The notes below the pieces were generated by a model. It worked only from the letters and a program-made list of their open reading frames with translations. It did no database searches and was not told where the DNA came from. Shown one piece after another: positions 20,015-31,156 of a DNA stretch of 64,000 bases. A program made the position numbers and the translations under genes. Numbering within the stretch: position 1 is the stretch's first letter; each line of letters opens with the position of its first letter. The stretch covers positions 3,245,501 through 3,309,500 of the forward strand of contig NC_064043.1 in assembly GCF_932526225.1 (NCBI RefSeq), given 5' to 3'. This DNA is from Nematostella vectensis (Eukaryota > Cnidaria > Anthozoa > Actiniaria > Edwardsiidae).

Positions 20015-20755
20015 TGGTGGTGGCAGTGAGTGAGTTTCTGAGCCGTAAAACGCCATAAATACACGCCAAAATCATTCTCAAACACATCCCAAGACCTTAC
20101 AGTACATCCGCGAAGAGGAACAGCTGAGTCAGGACGAAGGGACAGTGAAAAAAGAGGACAAAATTCGCCGATTTGGAGACAAAAAGACGAGCGACCAAGG
20201 CAACCGTCGTCTTCATTCAAGGGGGGGGGGGGGGGGGGGGGGGTGAATAGGTTCGCGGATCGGCGGATCCGGCCCCGAAATGCTCACGGATCACGGATTT
20301 TGATAAGAAACAAGCGCTACGTTTTCGCCACACAAGTAAACTAACAAAGAACTCATAACTTACTTGTTTATCATCCTTCTCATGAACTGTGGTTGTTCCA
20401 TAATTTAGTGTAGAGTAGAGTAGTTAGTGCTAGACTTACAGGTTTACGAACTTTGGAAAACGTTGGCAAAACGTCGTGGACATTTTGACAGAGCGATACA
20501 ACGATCGCGCGCGGACTGGGTCGAACCACAGGGTTCCCGCGGCAGCTGAAACGTATTTTTAGTGTTTTTCGCTAAATTTGTGAATTTCTGTCCGAACTTT
20601 CGCAGTATCACAACTTTTCACGCAATTATTGTTAAGTTTAACACATTGTGCAATGCGTTTATTTACACATTATGGCTACTTTATCAGATACCTGCCCCTC
20701 AGCCTATGTGTACTAGGGGGAATGTAGTGGAAAACTGGAAAGACTTCGAGAACTC
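20015..20755. other. Retrotransposon leader with a 23-bp G run
   Basis: Leader between the left LTR and the main gag frame. It contains a run of about 23 G at 20221-20243. The reading at about 20690-20786 (QPMCTRGNVVENWKDFENSW) looks like the true gag N-terminus in another frame, so a frameshift separates it from the body of gag. Confidence 0.6.
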
Positions 20756-21364
20756 GTGGGACTACTACATCATAGCGACATCATAGAGATAGTGGCTGCC
20801 ACACTGTGTACAGTGATGGGGTCGGATTGTAAGAAGATCATGAACTCCTTACCAGGCCTCTCCACCGAGGACAAGAAAGACAAAGACAAAATCATTCAAG
20901 AGCTTAGAAAGAATTTTATACCCCAGAGGAATGTCCTTTATGAGCGGTTCATTTTTAACTCAGTTGCTCAAAAAACCGGCGAGACCGTCAATGAGTTCAT
21001 TGTCCGTCTGCGACAGCAGGCCGAGTCATGTGAGTTTGGGGCCCTGAAGGACTCCTTGGTCCGGGACCGCATCGTTATCGGCACCTCAGATGAAAGCGGA
21101 AGGGAGCGGCTACTGCGAGAGAGACCTGTTCCAGACCTTGCTAGGGTAGTAGAAAGTTTAAGAGCTGCAGAGATTTCAAGAGCTCACAAGCAAGTGATAA
21201 GTGGGAAACCAGAACCGGAACCTATCCACCACGCAGACAGAGGTCGCAACAACCCTGCAAAGAAAAGAAGTGCTCCTAGAGGTCCAGGCAACAAAGGCAG
21301 TGATCAACAGAGAGGTTCTGGCCCTTCAGCCTTCGGCAAATCCACACAACCGCCAGAAAACTAG
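20756..21364 (+). pseudogene. Retrotransposon gag
   Basis: Helical capsid-type sequence with the Ty3/Gypsy-like segment around RKNFIPQRNVLYERFIFNS and VNEFIVRLRQQAESCEFG, then a basic, proline/glycine-rich tail. The frame ends at a TAG (21362-21364), but the same frame continues beyond it into two zinc knuckles (about 21379-21484), the second a canonical C-x2-C-x4-H-x4-C. The N-terminus is in another frame. This is a damaged copy. Confidence 0.8.
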
Positions 21365-24300
21365 CAGCAGATCCCGCGTTGCCGTTGGTGTGAAAGACAG
21401 GCAGTTCACCTTCGAAAAGACTGCCCCGCCAAGAATATCCAGTGTCACAACTGTCAGAAGATTGGTCATTTCGCAACAGTGTGCCAATCAGCTAAACAAG
21501 TCCATGAAGTGGATGACCATGATGACAGCAACTTTGACGCCTTCTACATGATGGGCGAAGTAAACTATATCAGCGAGAACTTCTGGTCAGTGGAATTACT
21601 TGTCGATGGGAATGCATGCGACTTCAAGCTGGACAGCGGGTCCAAGGTGACAGTTGTCAGCGACCAAACACCTTGGATCAAAGGCATGCAGCTCGAGGAA
21701 GTCAAGACTGAGTTCCGAGGTCCCGGTGGAGTAAAACTGTCTCACCTCATGAAAGGGCAGATCACGAACGCAACATTTTAAGCCGGCGATAAGGCGCACC
21801 ACGAGGCACTTCGACTACTCGTTCCGGCACCCGAAGTAAATAACATGGAAAAGGTGCCGAACTTTAGGAAAGAATTCCCTAAGCTCTTTAAGGGCCTTGG
21901 CATGATGAAAGAGCCCTACAAGGTACCGCTGAAAAAAGACGCAGTACCAGTCTGTCTGTACACTCCACGTCGTATACTGCATCCACTATTACCCAAGGTA
22001 AAACAGAAGCTATAGGTAATGGTCGCCCAGGGGGTCATATCACCTGTAACCACCCCTACTGACTGGTGCCCCGGGATGGTCAATGCCCCTAAGAGGAATG
22101 GAGACGCCAGGATCTGTGTGGACCTCACCTCACTTAACAAGGCCGTGAAGAGGGAGATCCACCAAATGGCAAGTGTAGATGAAAATCTCGCAAAGCTGAA
22201 AGACAGATCTTCTCGGAGCTTGACGCCAACTCTGACTTCTGGCAGATTCCACTCGACGATTCCTATCCCCATCCATCTAATCCTCGAATCTAAGCCTCAT
22301 CCTATCCCCATCCAGCTAATCCTCGAATCTAAGCCTCATCCTATCCCCATCCATCTAATCCTCGAATCTAAGCCTCATCCTATCCCCATCCAGCTAATCC
22401 TCGAATCTAAGCCTCATCCTATCCCCATCCATCTAATCCTCGAATCTAAGCCTCATCCTCCCCATCCAGCTAATCCCCGAATCTAAGCCTCATCCTATCC
22501 CCATCCAGCTAATCCTCGAATCTAAGCCTCATCCTATCCCCATCCAGCTAATCCTCGAATCTGAACCTCATCCTATCCCCATCCAGCTAATCCTCGAACC
22601 TAAGCCTCATCCTATCCCCATCCATCTAATCCTCGAACCTAAGCCTAATCCTCACCACCTTTGTGACACCCTATGGTCGGTTCTGCTTCAATCGACTCCC
22701 ATTCGGGATAAGCTCCGCACCCGAAGTCTTTCAACGTACCATGTCTATGACACTATCTTGACGATATCTTGATCCATGGACCCACGCAAGAGGTTCATGA
22801 CGAACGTGTAAGTCTAGTCCTCGAGCGTCTCCTCAAGGCAGGAATCACGTTGAATGACAAATGCGAATTTTCGAAGCACAAGATTAAGTTTCTGGGACAC
22901 ATAATATCCGAGAAAGGAGTTGAAGCTGACCCAGAGAAGAACAAATCTATCCAAGTTTTCCAAAGGCCAAACACAGTTAAAGAGCTACAGCGCTTCGACG
23001 GCATGGTCAATCAACTAGCCAAGTTCCTTCCAGACCTTGCCAAGATCAACGAGCCCCTGCGCCAGCTGCTAAGAAAGGAGCAACAATGGCTTTGGGATCA
23101 GCCGCAAGAACGGGCTTTCCAGGAGATCAAGAAGAAGCTGACATCTACTGAAGTCCTAGCACACTATGACCCTGGAAAGAGAAGCATTGTCGCCGCAGAC
23201 GCATATCAAGATGGACTTGGAGCGGTCCTTATGCAGATTGATGACCTTGGCGACCGCCCACCTATAGCTTACGCTTCACTCACAGATGCAGAGAAGCGGT
23301 ACGCCGTAATCGAAAAGGAAGCACTAGCAGCCACATGGGCTTGTGATAAGTTCTCCGATTACATCCTGGGGACAACATTCTCTCTAGAGACAGATCACCG
23401 CCCGCTAGTACCCTTACTCGCAAGCACCGATCTATCAAAGCTCCCGCCAAGAATCCTCAGGTTTCGATTGAGGATGGCAAGATACGCACCAGACGTGACG
23501 TATGTCCAGGGGGTCCACCAGAACACAGCGGACGCCCTGTCACGTGCCTTGACAAGCAAGCTAACACTGGAGGATCTAAAGCTTGTCGATGAAGTTGAGG
23601 AGCAAAGTGAGTCTGTCTTAAAGTCAATGCCCGCGACAGATCAGCTGTTGGAAGAAATCAAGGCAGCTCAAGATAGTGATGCAATATGCAAGCAAGTAAA
23701 GAGTTATTGTCAAGACGGATGGCCACTGATAATGCCATCAAAACCACTCCTCAGGCCGTATTGGGAGAAAAAACAACACATGACGGTTACCAATGGGCTT
23801 CTGATGTTTAATGACTGAATAGTCATTCCGATGTCCCTTCAGTTACAGATGCTAGATGCAATTCATGAAGGCCACCTGGGGGTCACAAAGTGTCAAGGTC
23901 GTTCCAGCTAATCAGTGTGGTGGCCACCATCACAAAACAGATCGAAGCTATGGTGAATAAGTGCCATATCTGCGCAAAGCTGCGTCCTGAGAAGAGAGAG
24001 CCCCTGATGGCACCGTCATTTCCTGAGAAACCATGGACTCGTCTAGGCACTGACCTGTTCGAGCTAGACCGGAAGACCTACATAATTGTAGTCAACTATA
24101 CAAGCCAGTGGTTTGAAGTGGAAGAGCTCCGAAGCATATCATCGTCTGCAGTTATCAAAGTCCTACAGGAACTCTTTGCTACACACGGCATCCCTCAAGT
24201 CGTCATGTCTGACAACGGTCCCCAATATGCAAGCCATGAGTTCAGTGCCTTTGCCAGAGAATGGGGTTTCAACCACGCAACCACTTCGCCAATAGCCAAG

Positions 24301-24885
24301 AGCATCCTGAAAAAGAATGCAGACCCACACCTCGGCTTACTTGCCCACCGATCAGCTCCTCTAAGGAATGGCTTGACACCTAGTGAAATTCTGATGAACC
24401 GGAAGCTCAGGACCAGACTGCCAGCGCCTCCAGAAGCAATGCAACCCACAGAGATTGACAAAGACAAGATGAAAGCTAAAGAAGAGGCATACAGGGAGGC
24501 TTACATAAGAAGCTACAACTTGCGGCACCGGGTTATATCACTCCCAGCCCTGGAGGAAGTAGGTGAAGTGTACGTCAGAGACCAAGGAAGATTTGGAGAA
24601 GTAAGCAATCCCAGATCCTACCAGGTTCTCACTAATGCAGGCTCCAGTGTCCGCCGAAACAGACGCCATCTCATCCACCTAGGAGAGAAGACCGACGAGG
24701 CTACCAAGAGCTTGGTCAATGACCCACTACCATCCGCCAATGGCGGAGATGCAGCCCCATCAGAGAAACATAAAGTCCTAGCCGCTTGTCCAGTTGCTAC
24801 ATCCCCCAATCCAGGCGTTACACCAGTTCGTAAGTCAGGCCGACTGGTAGGATCGAACCAGCGGCCAGATATGGTTTATTATTAG
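21365..24885 (+). pseudogene. Retrotransposon pol (protease, RT, RNase H, integrase), broken
   Basis: Same frame as gag at first. Protease active-site DSG at 21632-21640. RT is split: its N-terminal part (21860-22250) is followed by a 39-bp minisatellite, then RLPFGISSAPEVFQ and a YLDD catalytic box at 22754-22765. RNase H follows (about 23080-23540), and an integrase in another frame (23890-24885) has a zinc-binding remnant, GTDLFEL and MSDNGPQY catalytic acids. The segment that should hold the third catalytic acid (glutamate) is missing: the sequence passes from HATTSP straight to a later helix. In-frame stops occur at 21779 and near 22013, and the frame is shifted just before YLDD. Confidence 0.85.
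22256..22655. repeat. 39-bp minisatellite inside the reverse transcriptase region
   Basis: About ten units of CCTATCCCCATCCATCTAAT + cctcgaatctaagcctcat. It interrupts the RT core between the motif A/B area and the YLDD box. Alternation of catcta and cagcta suggests a dimeric expansion step. Confidence 0.9.
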
Positions 24886-24983
24886 AGAAGGTAGTTTAGA
24901 AAGTGAAAGAACACGTTTGTTACTGTTTGTTTGTTATTAAGTTTACTGTTGAACCACCCTAGTATAAACTTGAAGGGAGGTGC

Positions 24984-25066
24984 TGTATGATTGGCCATAT
25001 TTGTAAGATGTCCTGTGACGTCATGGGCTTAGGTTAGATGAATAAATGAGACTCGCACTTACAACA
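24984..25066 (+). repeat. Right LTR, 83 bp
   Basis: Same 83-bp sequence as the left LTR with two substitutions (g for c near position 10, t for g after aataaa). TGACGTCA at 25016-25023. Confidence 0.88.
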
Positions 25067-25556
25067 ATTAGTGCTAGAAAGAAGATGGGTAGAACGACTA
25101 AATGCAAGGGAATTAGTGTTAGCAGATGGGTAAAACGGCTAAATGCAAGGGAAAAAGTGCTAGAAAGGAGATGGGTAGAACGACTAAATGCAAGGGAATC
25201 AGTGTTAGAAAGGACATGGGTAGAACGACTAAATGCAAGGGAATAAGTGTTAGAAAAGAGATGGGTAGAACGGCTACATGCAAGGGATAAAGTGTTAAAA
25301 AGGAGATGGGTAGAACGACTTAATGCAAGGGCTGAATTAGTGTTAGAAAGGAAATGGGTAGAACGACTAAACGCAAGGGGAATTAGTGTTAGAAAGGAGA
25401 TGGGTAGAACGACTAAATGCAAGGGAATTAGTGTTAGGAGATGGGTAGAACGACTAAATGCAAGGGGAATTAGTGTTAGAAAGGAGATGGGTAAAACGAC
25501 TAAATGCAAGGGAATTAGTGCTAGAAAGGAGATGGGTAGAACGACTAAATGCAAGG
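25067..25556. repeat. 45-bp minisatellite, right block
   Basis: Continuation of the 45-bp array found at 19276-19931, about eleven units with more length variation. Confidence 0.9.
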
Positions 25557-26176
25557 CGACGGATTTGGCAGAAAAAAAGGTACACGAAGCAGCAACGAAC
25601 AAACACCGACGAACCTTACCTCAGGCACCCCTCCTACGCTATCGCCTGGATGCGAGGGTACTATGAAGAAAGCACGCACATAAAGGGATACAGGGATAAA
25701 GAAATACGAAGGCTTACCTGTATCAAACGACGAGATCTCATTACAGAGGCCATCTGTCCCACAAATAGGTACCAGCCACTACACGAGATAAGAAAGTTGA
25801 CATTGGTTAGATCTTATCTGTCCGTCTAAATCTTTCTTTCTAAAACAGGCCTCTATCGCTGGGTTAGCGATACAAATGTTTGCATTCTTGTCACAAGAAA
25901 ACAAATGTATGCATTCTTGCCACAAGTCCAAGTGTATTCAAAAAATATCCATCCCTTTTCGTTTGACTATATTATATCGCTGTCCTTGACGGTCCGCCCC
26001 CCCCCCCCTTCCCCCCAACAAACACACGCATAGAATATGCATTGAATATGATATCAATAAGCATCATTGCCGTAGAGAACGTGAATCAGCATCTATTTGT
26101 CGATTTTGAATATATTTCTTGAAGATTAGTTTTAGAAACCAATGACATCTTACCACAATCAGGTGATTGGTGACAG
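25557..26176. other. Non-coding stretch
   Basis: No gene recognised. A C run at about 25996-26008 and otherwise unique-looking sequence. Confidence 0.4.
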
Positions 26177-27233
26177 CGTAGACAAAATATACTTTTCTTA
26201 GCCGAACAAGCCAGCTAAAGGTGCACACAAAATATACTTTTCTTAGCATAACAAGCCAGCTAAAGGTGCACACAAAATATACTTTTCTTAGCATAACAAG
26301 CCAGCTAAAGGTGCACACAAAATATACTTTTCTTAGCATAACAAGCCAGCTAAAGGTGCACACAAAATATACTTTTCTTAGCATAACAAGCCAGCTAAAG
26401 GTGCACACAAAATATACTTTTCTTAGCCGAACAAGCCAGCTAAAGGTGCACACAAAATATACTTTTCTTAGCATAACAAGCCAGCTAAAGGTGCACACAA
26501 AATATACTTTTCTTAGCATAACAAGCCAGCTAAAGGTGCACACAAAATATACTTTTCTTAGCCTAACAAGCCAGCTAAAGGTGCACACAAAATATACTTT
26601 TCTTAGCCTAACAAGCCAGCTAAAGGTGCTCACAAAATATACTTTTCTTAGCCTAACTAGCCAGCTAAAAGTGAAGACAAAGTATACTTTTCTTAGCCTA
26701 ACAAGCCAGCTAAAGGTGCACACAAAATATACTTTTCTTAGCCTAACAAGCCAGCTAAAGGTGCACACAAAATATACTTTTCTTAGCCTAACAAGCCAGC
26801 TAAAGGTGCACACAAAATATACTTTTCTTAGCTTAACAAGCCAGCTAAAGGTGCACACAAAATATACTTTTCTAGCCTAACAATCCAGCTAAAGGTGCAC
26901 ACAAAATATACTTTTCTTAGCATAACAAGCCAGCTAAAGGTGCACACAAAATATACTTTTCTTAGCATAACAAGCCAGCTAAAGGTGCACACAAAATATA
27001 CTTTTCTTAGCCTAACAAGCCAGCTAAAGGTGCACACAAAATAAACTTTTCTTAGCATAACAAGCCAGCTAAAGGTGTAAACAAAACATACTTTTCTTAG
27101 CCTAACTAGCCAGCTAAAAGTGTAGACAAAACATACAATTCTTAGCCTAACTAGCCAGCTAAAAGTGAAGACAAAATATACTTTTCTTAGCCTAACAAGC
27201 CAACTAATAAAGTGAAGACAAAACATACTTTAG
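26177..27233. repeat. 45-bp minisatellite, about 23 copies
   Basis: Unit GTGCACACAAAATATACTTT + tcttagcataacaagccagctaaag. Variants (ccta, cata, ccga) occur in blocks and the right end is more diverged. The 45-bp period leaves both strands open for hundreds of codons; these frames are not genes. Confidence 0.95.
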
Positions 27234-28240
27234 TTTTCTTAGGAAGGCAACGTGGATATCATCTCAACTTAAACAAGTGATGGCAGATGCGTTTCTGTAT
27301 TTCTAACAGCGACTGCAGTGAGCCAAATTGCTTTCATATGAAAACTTTTATTGTTCGTCCACAGACCGCTACTCTCGGTATTTCCTTTGCTTATTTACTG
27401 TACAATTTTCCATAACATTATCACTTAATAAATTAAATTGCGTCAATACGTATTGCATGATGGAAAGATGTATCATTCTAAATACAAGGGCATACAGCGA
27501 GCCCCCCTTACCGAAACACGTTAAAGTGGCACACTTCGTCGTTTGAATATGTTCTGATGCCGAAAATATCAATTTAAAATGTTGCTGGGAAAGCAATTAT
27601 CTGTTCCTTTATCACAGGAGGGACCATTCTTTTTCCCCTTATTGGTTAGATTTTAGTACATTAACTATTGCCCGTATAACCGATCGGGACGATTTTTTCC
27701 CCAAGCATCCGCTCTAGCGCCCCCAAACATATTCCCAGTACAACTGGTTCGACTTCACAAATTTGCCAGCAGAACCATTCGGGACGAGTTTTTTTTCCAA
27801 GCAACCGAGGGGTCTAACATCTTTCCAGCCAGCAAAAAAAAAAAAAAAAAACGGGCCGCGGACAGATATTTTGCGGAACAGATCCGTTTTGTGCCCAAAA
27901 CAGCTCAAACAGATCAAATGGGATGTGCACTAGAATCTGCGCAGTGCTTTTTTTTATTTCCGCGCAAACTCTTTGGTTTTGCCAAGAAAGAGTATTTCCC
28001 AAAATGATAAATACAAAAAGCCCAAATAGTCGTGTTCGTGAATACAATACATCAAAAACTGGAATTCGACAAATTTTCGTCTTTAACAAGATTTCTTCAG
28101 GGCAGACGTGAAAATTTGGCAAAGTCGAAAATTTTTTGATGTATTGTATTCCAAAATGATAAGATAGTGGTGTAGAAAGTATCATCTGGCACATGGTGAT
28201 AGACTAAGTATTATTTCCTTTGCTTATCTGAACATGCTAA
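27234..28240. other. Non-coding stretch with a small hairpin
   Basis: No gene. A perfect 19-bp inverted repeat (GAATACAATACATCAAAAA) pairs 28040-28058 with 28133-28151, giving a 112-bp hairpin-like unit, perhaps a small foldback element. An A run lies at 27834-27850. Confidence 0.5.
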
Positions 28241-28494
28241 GGGAGTGTTCATTAAATACACCGAGGGGGGGAGGAAAGATATTGAGGGGGGCTCTGAAAA
28301 TTTTTAACCACCAAAAGGGCGGGCTACGAAAAAAAAGGTCCTTTAAGGGAAAAAGAAATAAAATTTTGGGGTTCTATAAGGGGGGGGGGGGGGGGCACCG
28401 AAAAAAAATGTTTACAATGAAAGGGGGCTCGGAAATTTTAAGGTGTCGAGTAAAAATCTTCCCTCCCCCCTCGGTGTAATTAATGAACACTCCC
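28241..28494. mobile_element. MITE with TAA target duplication
   Basis: A 254-bp element with inverted ends starting GGGAGTGTTCATTAAATACA; the arms match over about 33 bp with two differences. TAA flanks both ends, as in PIF/Harbinger-type insertions. The interior is G/A-rich on the plus strand, with a G run at 28381-28395. Confidence 0.85.
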
Positions 28495-28500
28495 TAACAG

Positions 28501-28715
28501 CACGTTTATAGTCCGTTCGAACGTGCGAACAAACGGTTTAATTTAAAGGGTCATGTAGAAGCTATCAAAAGATTTCACCACATTGGATTGATGTACCACA
28601 GACGAAGAACGAGAATACATTGGAACAATGAGATAATCAATCCCGCTAGGCTTTACGAGCGGGCTTCTACACTTGTCGGAGGAGAAGCTTGTGAGGACCC
28701 TTACATGAAGAGGAA
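28501..28715 (+). CDS. Possible internal exon, family unknown
   Basis: An open stretch of about 71 codons directly after an AACAG acceptor that abuts the MITE, ending at a strong donor (AGGAA/GTGAGT at 28716). The translation is protein-like, basic and Arg/His-rich (for example HHIGLMYHRRRTRIHWNNEI). No stop occurs in this frame from 28501 to the donor. I do not recognise the family and found no partner exon with certainty. It could be chance; the donor and composition make it worth listing. Confidence 0.35.
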
Positions 28716-28743
28716 GTGAGTTTACTAACGACTGTTATTACAG

Positions 28744-29516
28744 ACACTTGCGACAATGGATTTCTCAATGGGTCATGCGCGCCAGAAGTTGTTAAAAAGG
28801 CAATAAATGATAAGTGACAGCCTAAAACAGCCGCTATTGTTGGTACTTAGAGAGCAGAAGATATGCCCTAGCTCTCTCTTATTAGCTCCTCGATGCTGCT
28901 AATCATCAAAAGCTTAATTGGCGAAATGAATATTTTTTTTTGGCCTAGTGTTTGTTTTTGTATTTGTATTTTTGTCTTGGTCCTTCGAGCCAGAATTTGG
29001 GGTTTTATTTCAACATCACTTTTTTTGTGTGAAAAAAAAATTACTGTCTGCTTATAATAGTTACAGCTAACTAAATGCTTTAAAGGCAAAATAAGTTATA
29101 TCCATTAGCTCTTTAACTCGAAGGAGGATTTCCTTGTGACTAAATGGCGGAATTATAGAACAATTAGAGTTAATGCGATTTCCCTGTCTTCGTAGATAGT
29201 TTTACAATTTGGCTGTCATTGAATGCATTATATATCGTTTATAGCAGAACGGAACAACTTAAACTGCTTTTGTTAAAAGAGAACAATATAGCACCAGGGA
29301 TGGATTTCTATTCCACTTTCAATATAAGAAAATTTGAAAACTGTTTTTTTTTAGGTCCCTGTATAAATTTCGTGAAGTATCTATGCAACCAGATTTCTCA
29401 GCATGGAACTTTCCAATAAAAAGCGTTGACAGCAAACAAAGTGTCTGTTTAGTGAGTATTCATGTTTTAATTTTGTTGTTTAGGGGCAATGCTACTTAAA
29501 ATAGAACAATAAAAAC
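28744..29516. other. Non-coding stretch
   Basis: A/T-rich DNA with homopolymer runs. No gene or clear repeat recognised; may include 3' sequences of the PAN-domain gene to the right. Confidence 0.35.
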
Positions 29517-29660
29517 TCAAAATATCAAATAAACAGAAAATATTAAAATTTTATTATAAAACATAAGATTATCGGAATAGTGGGTCTTAATAAAGTACGA
29601 GATTGTATCTAAGAACTTCATAAAGAATCTATTATAATCCGAGTTCCGTAAAGCACCTAC

Positions 29661-29996
29661 CCGTTTGAAAGGACCACGGTTGATCCACGCAGTAAAACTA
29701 CCTTCCTTTTCAACCAGTTTACTCTTAAGCACACTTTCCAAAGACTTCGAGTACATCTTGCAGACACTGAGTTTAGAATCATAAGCGTAGAACTCGCAAC
29801 CCTCTTGCCTTATACAATGATCAAAGCACTGTAGGAGGGAAACTGCGTTAGCGCTCGCCAACAGGTCTCCGCCATCTACAGTGCATTTAGAAATGTGTCC
29901 ATCCGAGCCTGGGCAGTTTGAACATATGGCGGCTGTACTTCTTGTGATTAAAAGCGCCAAAATAGCAGCGCGTAAGATCGAGTGAAGAACGCTCAT
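29661..29996 (-). CDS. Signal peptide plus PAN/apple domain, first exon
   Basis: ATG at 29996. Residues 1-24 form a signal peptide (hydrophobic ILRAAILALLI, then STAA-IC). From about residue 38 the sequence fits a PAN/apple domain: CTVDGGDLL, paired cysteines in LLQCFDHCIRQEGCEFYAYD, then CKMYSK and a final aromatic strand GSFTAWINRG. The exon ends at a GTAGGT donor (exon end 29661, phase 0); the open frame continues past it to 29517 but turns into low-complexity A/T-coded sequence. The product would be a secreted or surface protein. Downstream exons on the minus strand are not recognised. A second PAN-containing gene lies at 40.7 kb. Confidence 0.7.
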
Positions 29997-30637
29997 CCCT
30001 TGACTTGTGATTTGTGCGTGTGTTGTCGAAGTTTTTTACGTCTTCATGTGGCAGGTTTGAGATATGATCGTAAGGGGGTGGCGGAAGTACACATACTTTG
30101 ATAAATTTATTACAATTGGGCTCTCCCGGCAAATAATATCGGTGAGTGATTGGCTGTCATCGCAGTGGCTCTAAATATACATCCCTTTTGTTGATTATCT
30201 GACGCTTGATGACTAGATAATAGTACAACTGTTGCCAAGAAAGTTCCCGGTTGCAGTTATGCTTGCTTTGGGATCCCTGTGGTATGATTTATTGCGTGGT
30301 ATCAAATTTAATTGACTCGCAACTTTTCGCGCGTTTATGAACACATATAAATGCTGTGTTTTTTTTTTTACAAATTTGCGCAATCAGGAATGATCTTAAA
30401 AACCATATAAATAGAAAGATACGGGACTAAAGACAACAAGCCGCGGGAAATTTCTTTTAAAAGCATGTCAACGGCGTTTTCTAGTATTTAACCGCGCGAC
30501 CTGAGAGTTCTTGATTGTTCCAAACCAATAACATAAAATGATACACGACGGGCAAGTCGTTAACGATGATTAGTTGCATCTTTCTACTTTGCATGTGAAA
30601 CACCTCACAGGACGATTATCATTGACGAATAACCGCT
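29997..30637. other. Upstream region of the PAN-domain exon
   Basis: Non-coding; likely holds the promoter of the minus-strand PAN gene. No definite element identified. Confidence 0.35.
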
Positions 30638-30842
30638 CCATATAGTCGTAAGGGTCGTAACAGCCGTCTAGGGTTTGGCACCCGATGTGAACACACGACT
30701 CGCGAAGGCTAGAGGTAGTGATTTTTTGTTTACGGGCCGCAGAAATCTAAAGGAATGGCCGCTTAAACTGCCGATGGTGATAGGTAATGAATTTTTGCAG
30801 ACGACAGTTACGACCCTTACGACTGTAACGGCTATATGGAAA
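30638..30842. mobile_element. Possible foldback/MITE with imperfect inverted ends
   Basis: CCATATAGTCGTAAGGGTCG at the left has an inverted counterpart at about 30806-30842, interrupted by an 11-bp insertion in the right arm. The interior is non-coding. No target duplication is clear. Confidence 0.5.
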
Positions 30843-31051
30843 CCAAGTTTTAACTTGGAGCAACGCTCCATGCCTTTCGAGGTAAAGTATAGAAAAAAAG
30901 AGTCCTCGTGAAATGTTGATTTGTTGGCCGCCACCTTTTTATTGCATAAGAGAGAATGGAAGCTTTCGGGTCCATTTCTTTAGAGTAGTTGATTACGTAA
31001 CATATGCAAGTTAAATGCATCGTGACGTTTCGATACAAGGCGCGCCAATCA

Positions 31052-31156
31052 TGACGTCACATACATAGCGTATATATGACGTCATGCAAGGGACATGACG
31101 CATGGCACAAAGCACTAAAATACGTACTGATCCAAGTTCCACTTATCATGACGTCA
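31052..31156. promoter_or_regulatory. Cluster of three CRE-type TGACGTCA palindromes
   Basis: Perfect TGACGTCA occurs at 31052-31059, 31077-31084 and 31149-31156, with a CGTGACGT half-site near 31021. This is the binding motif of CREB/ATF bZIP factors. It lies about 1.1 kb upstream of the minus-strand PAN gene start. Confidence 0.55.

Larger units (their letters stand above)
19932..25066 (+). mobile_element. Ty3/Gypsy LTR retrotransposon, decayed
   Basis: A 5135-bp element with direct LTRs of 83 bp, a primer-site-like TGGTGGCAGTGAG right after the left LTR, gag, CCHC zinc knuckles, aspartic protease, reverse transcriptase, RNase H and integrase in Ty3/Gypsy order, and a purine tract (gaagggagg) before the right LTR. 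The LTRs differ at two of 83 positions. The coding region has several stops, frameshifts, a minisatellite inside the RT and a deletion in the integrase core, so it cannot move on its own. Both flanks show attagtg, but this motif belongs to the target minisatellite, so a target duplication cannot be proven. Confidence 0.9.

Noticed and set aside
26064-27226. Long open frames on both strands (up to 264 codons) in the 26-27 kb region
   Set aside because: They are produced by a 45-bp tandem repeat with no stop in several frames; there is no start context, splice structure or domain.
28234-28479. An 81-codon open frame with Gly/Lys-rich sequence
   Set aside because: It lies entirely inside the MITE and reflects G/A-rich composition.
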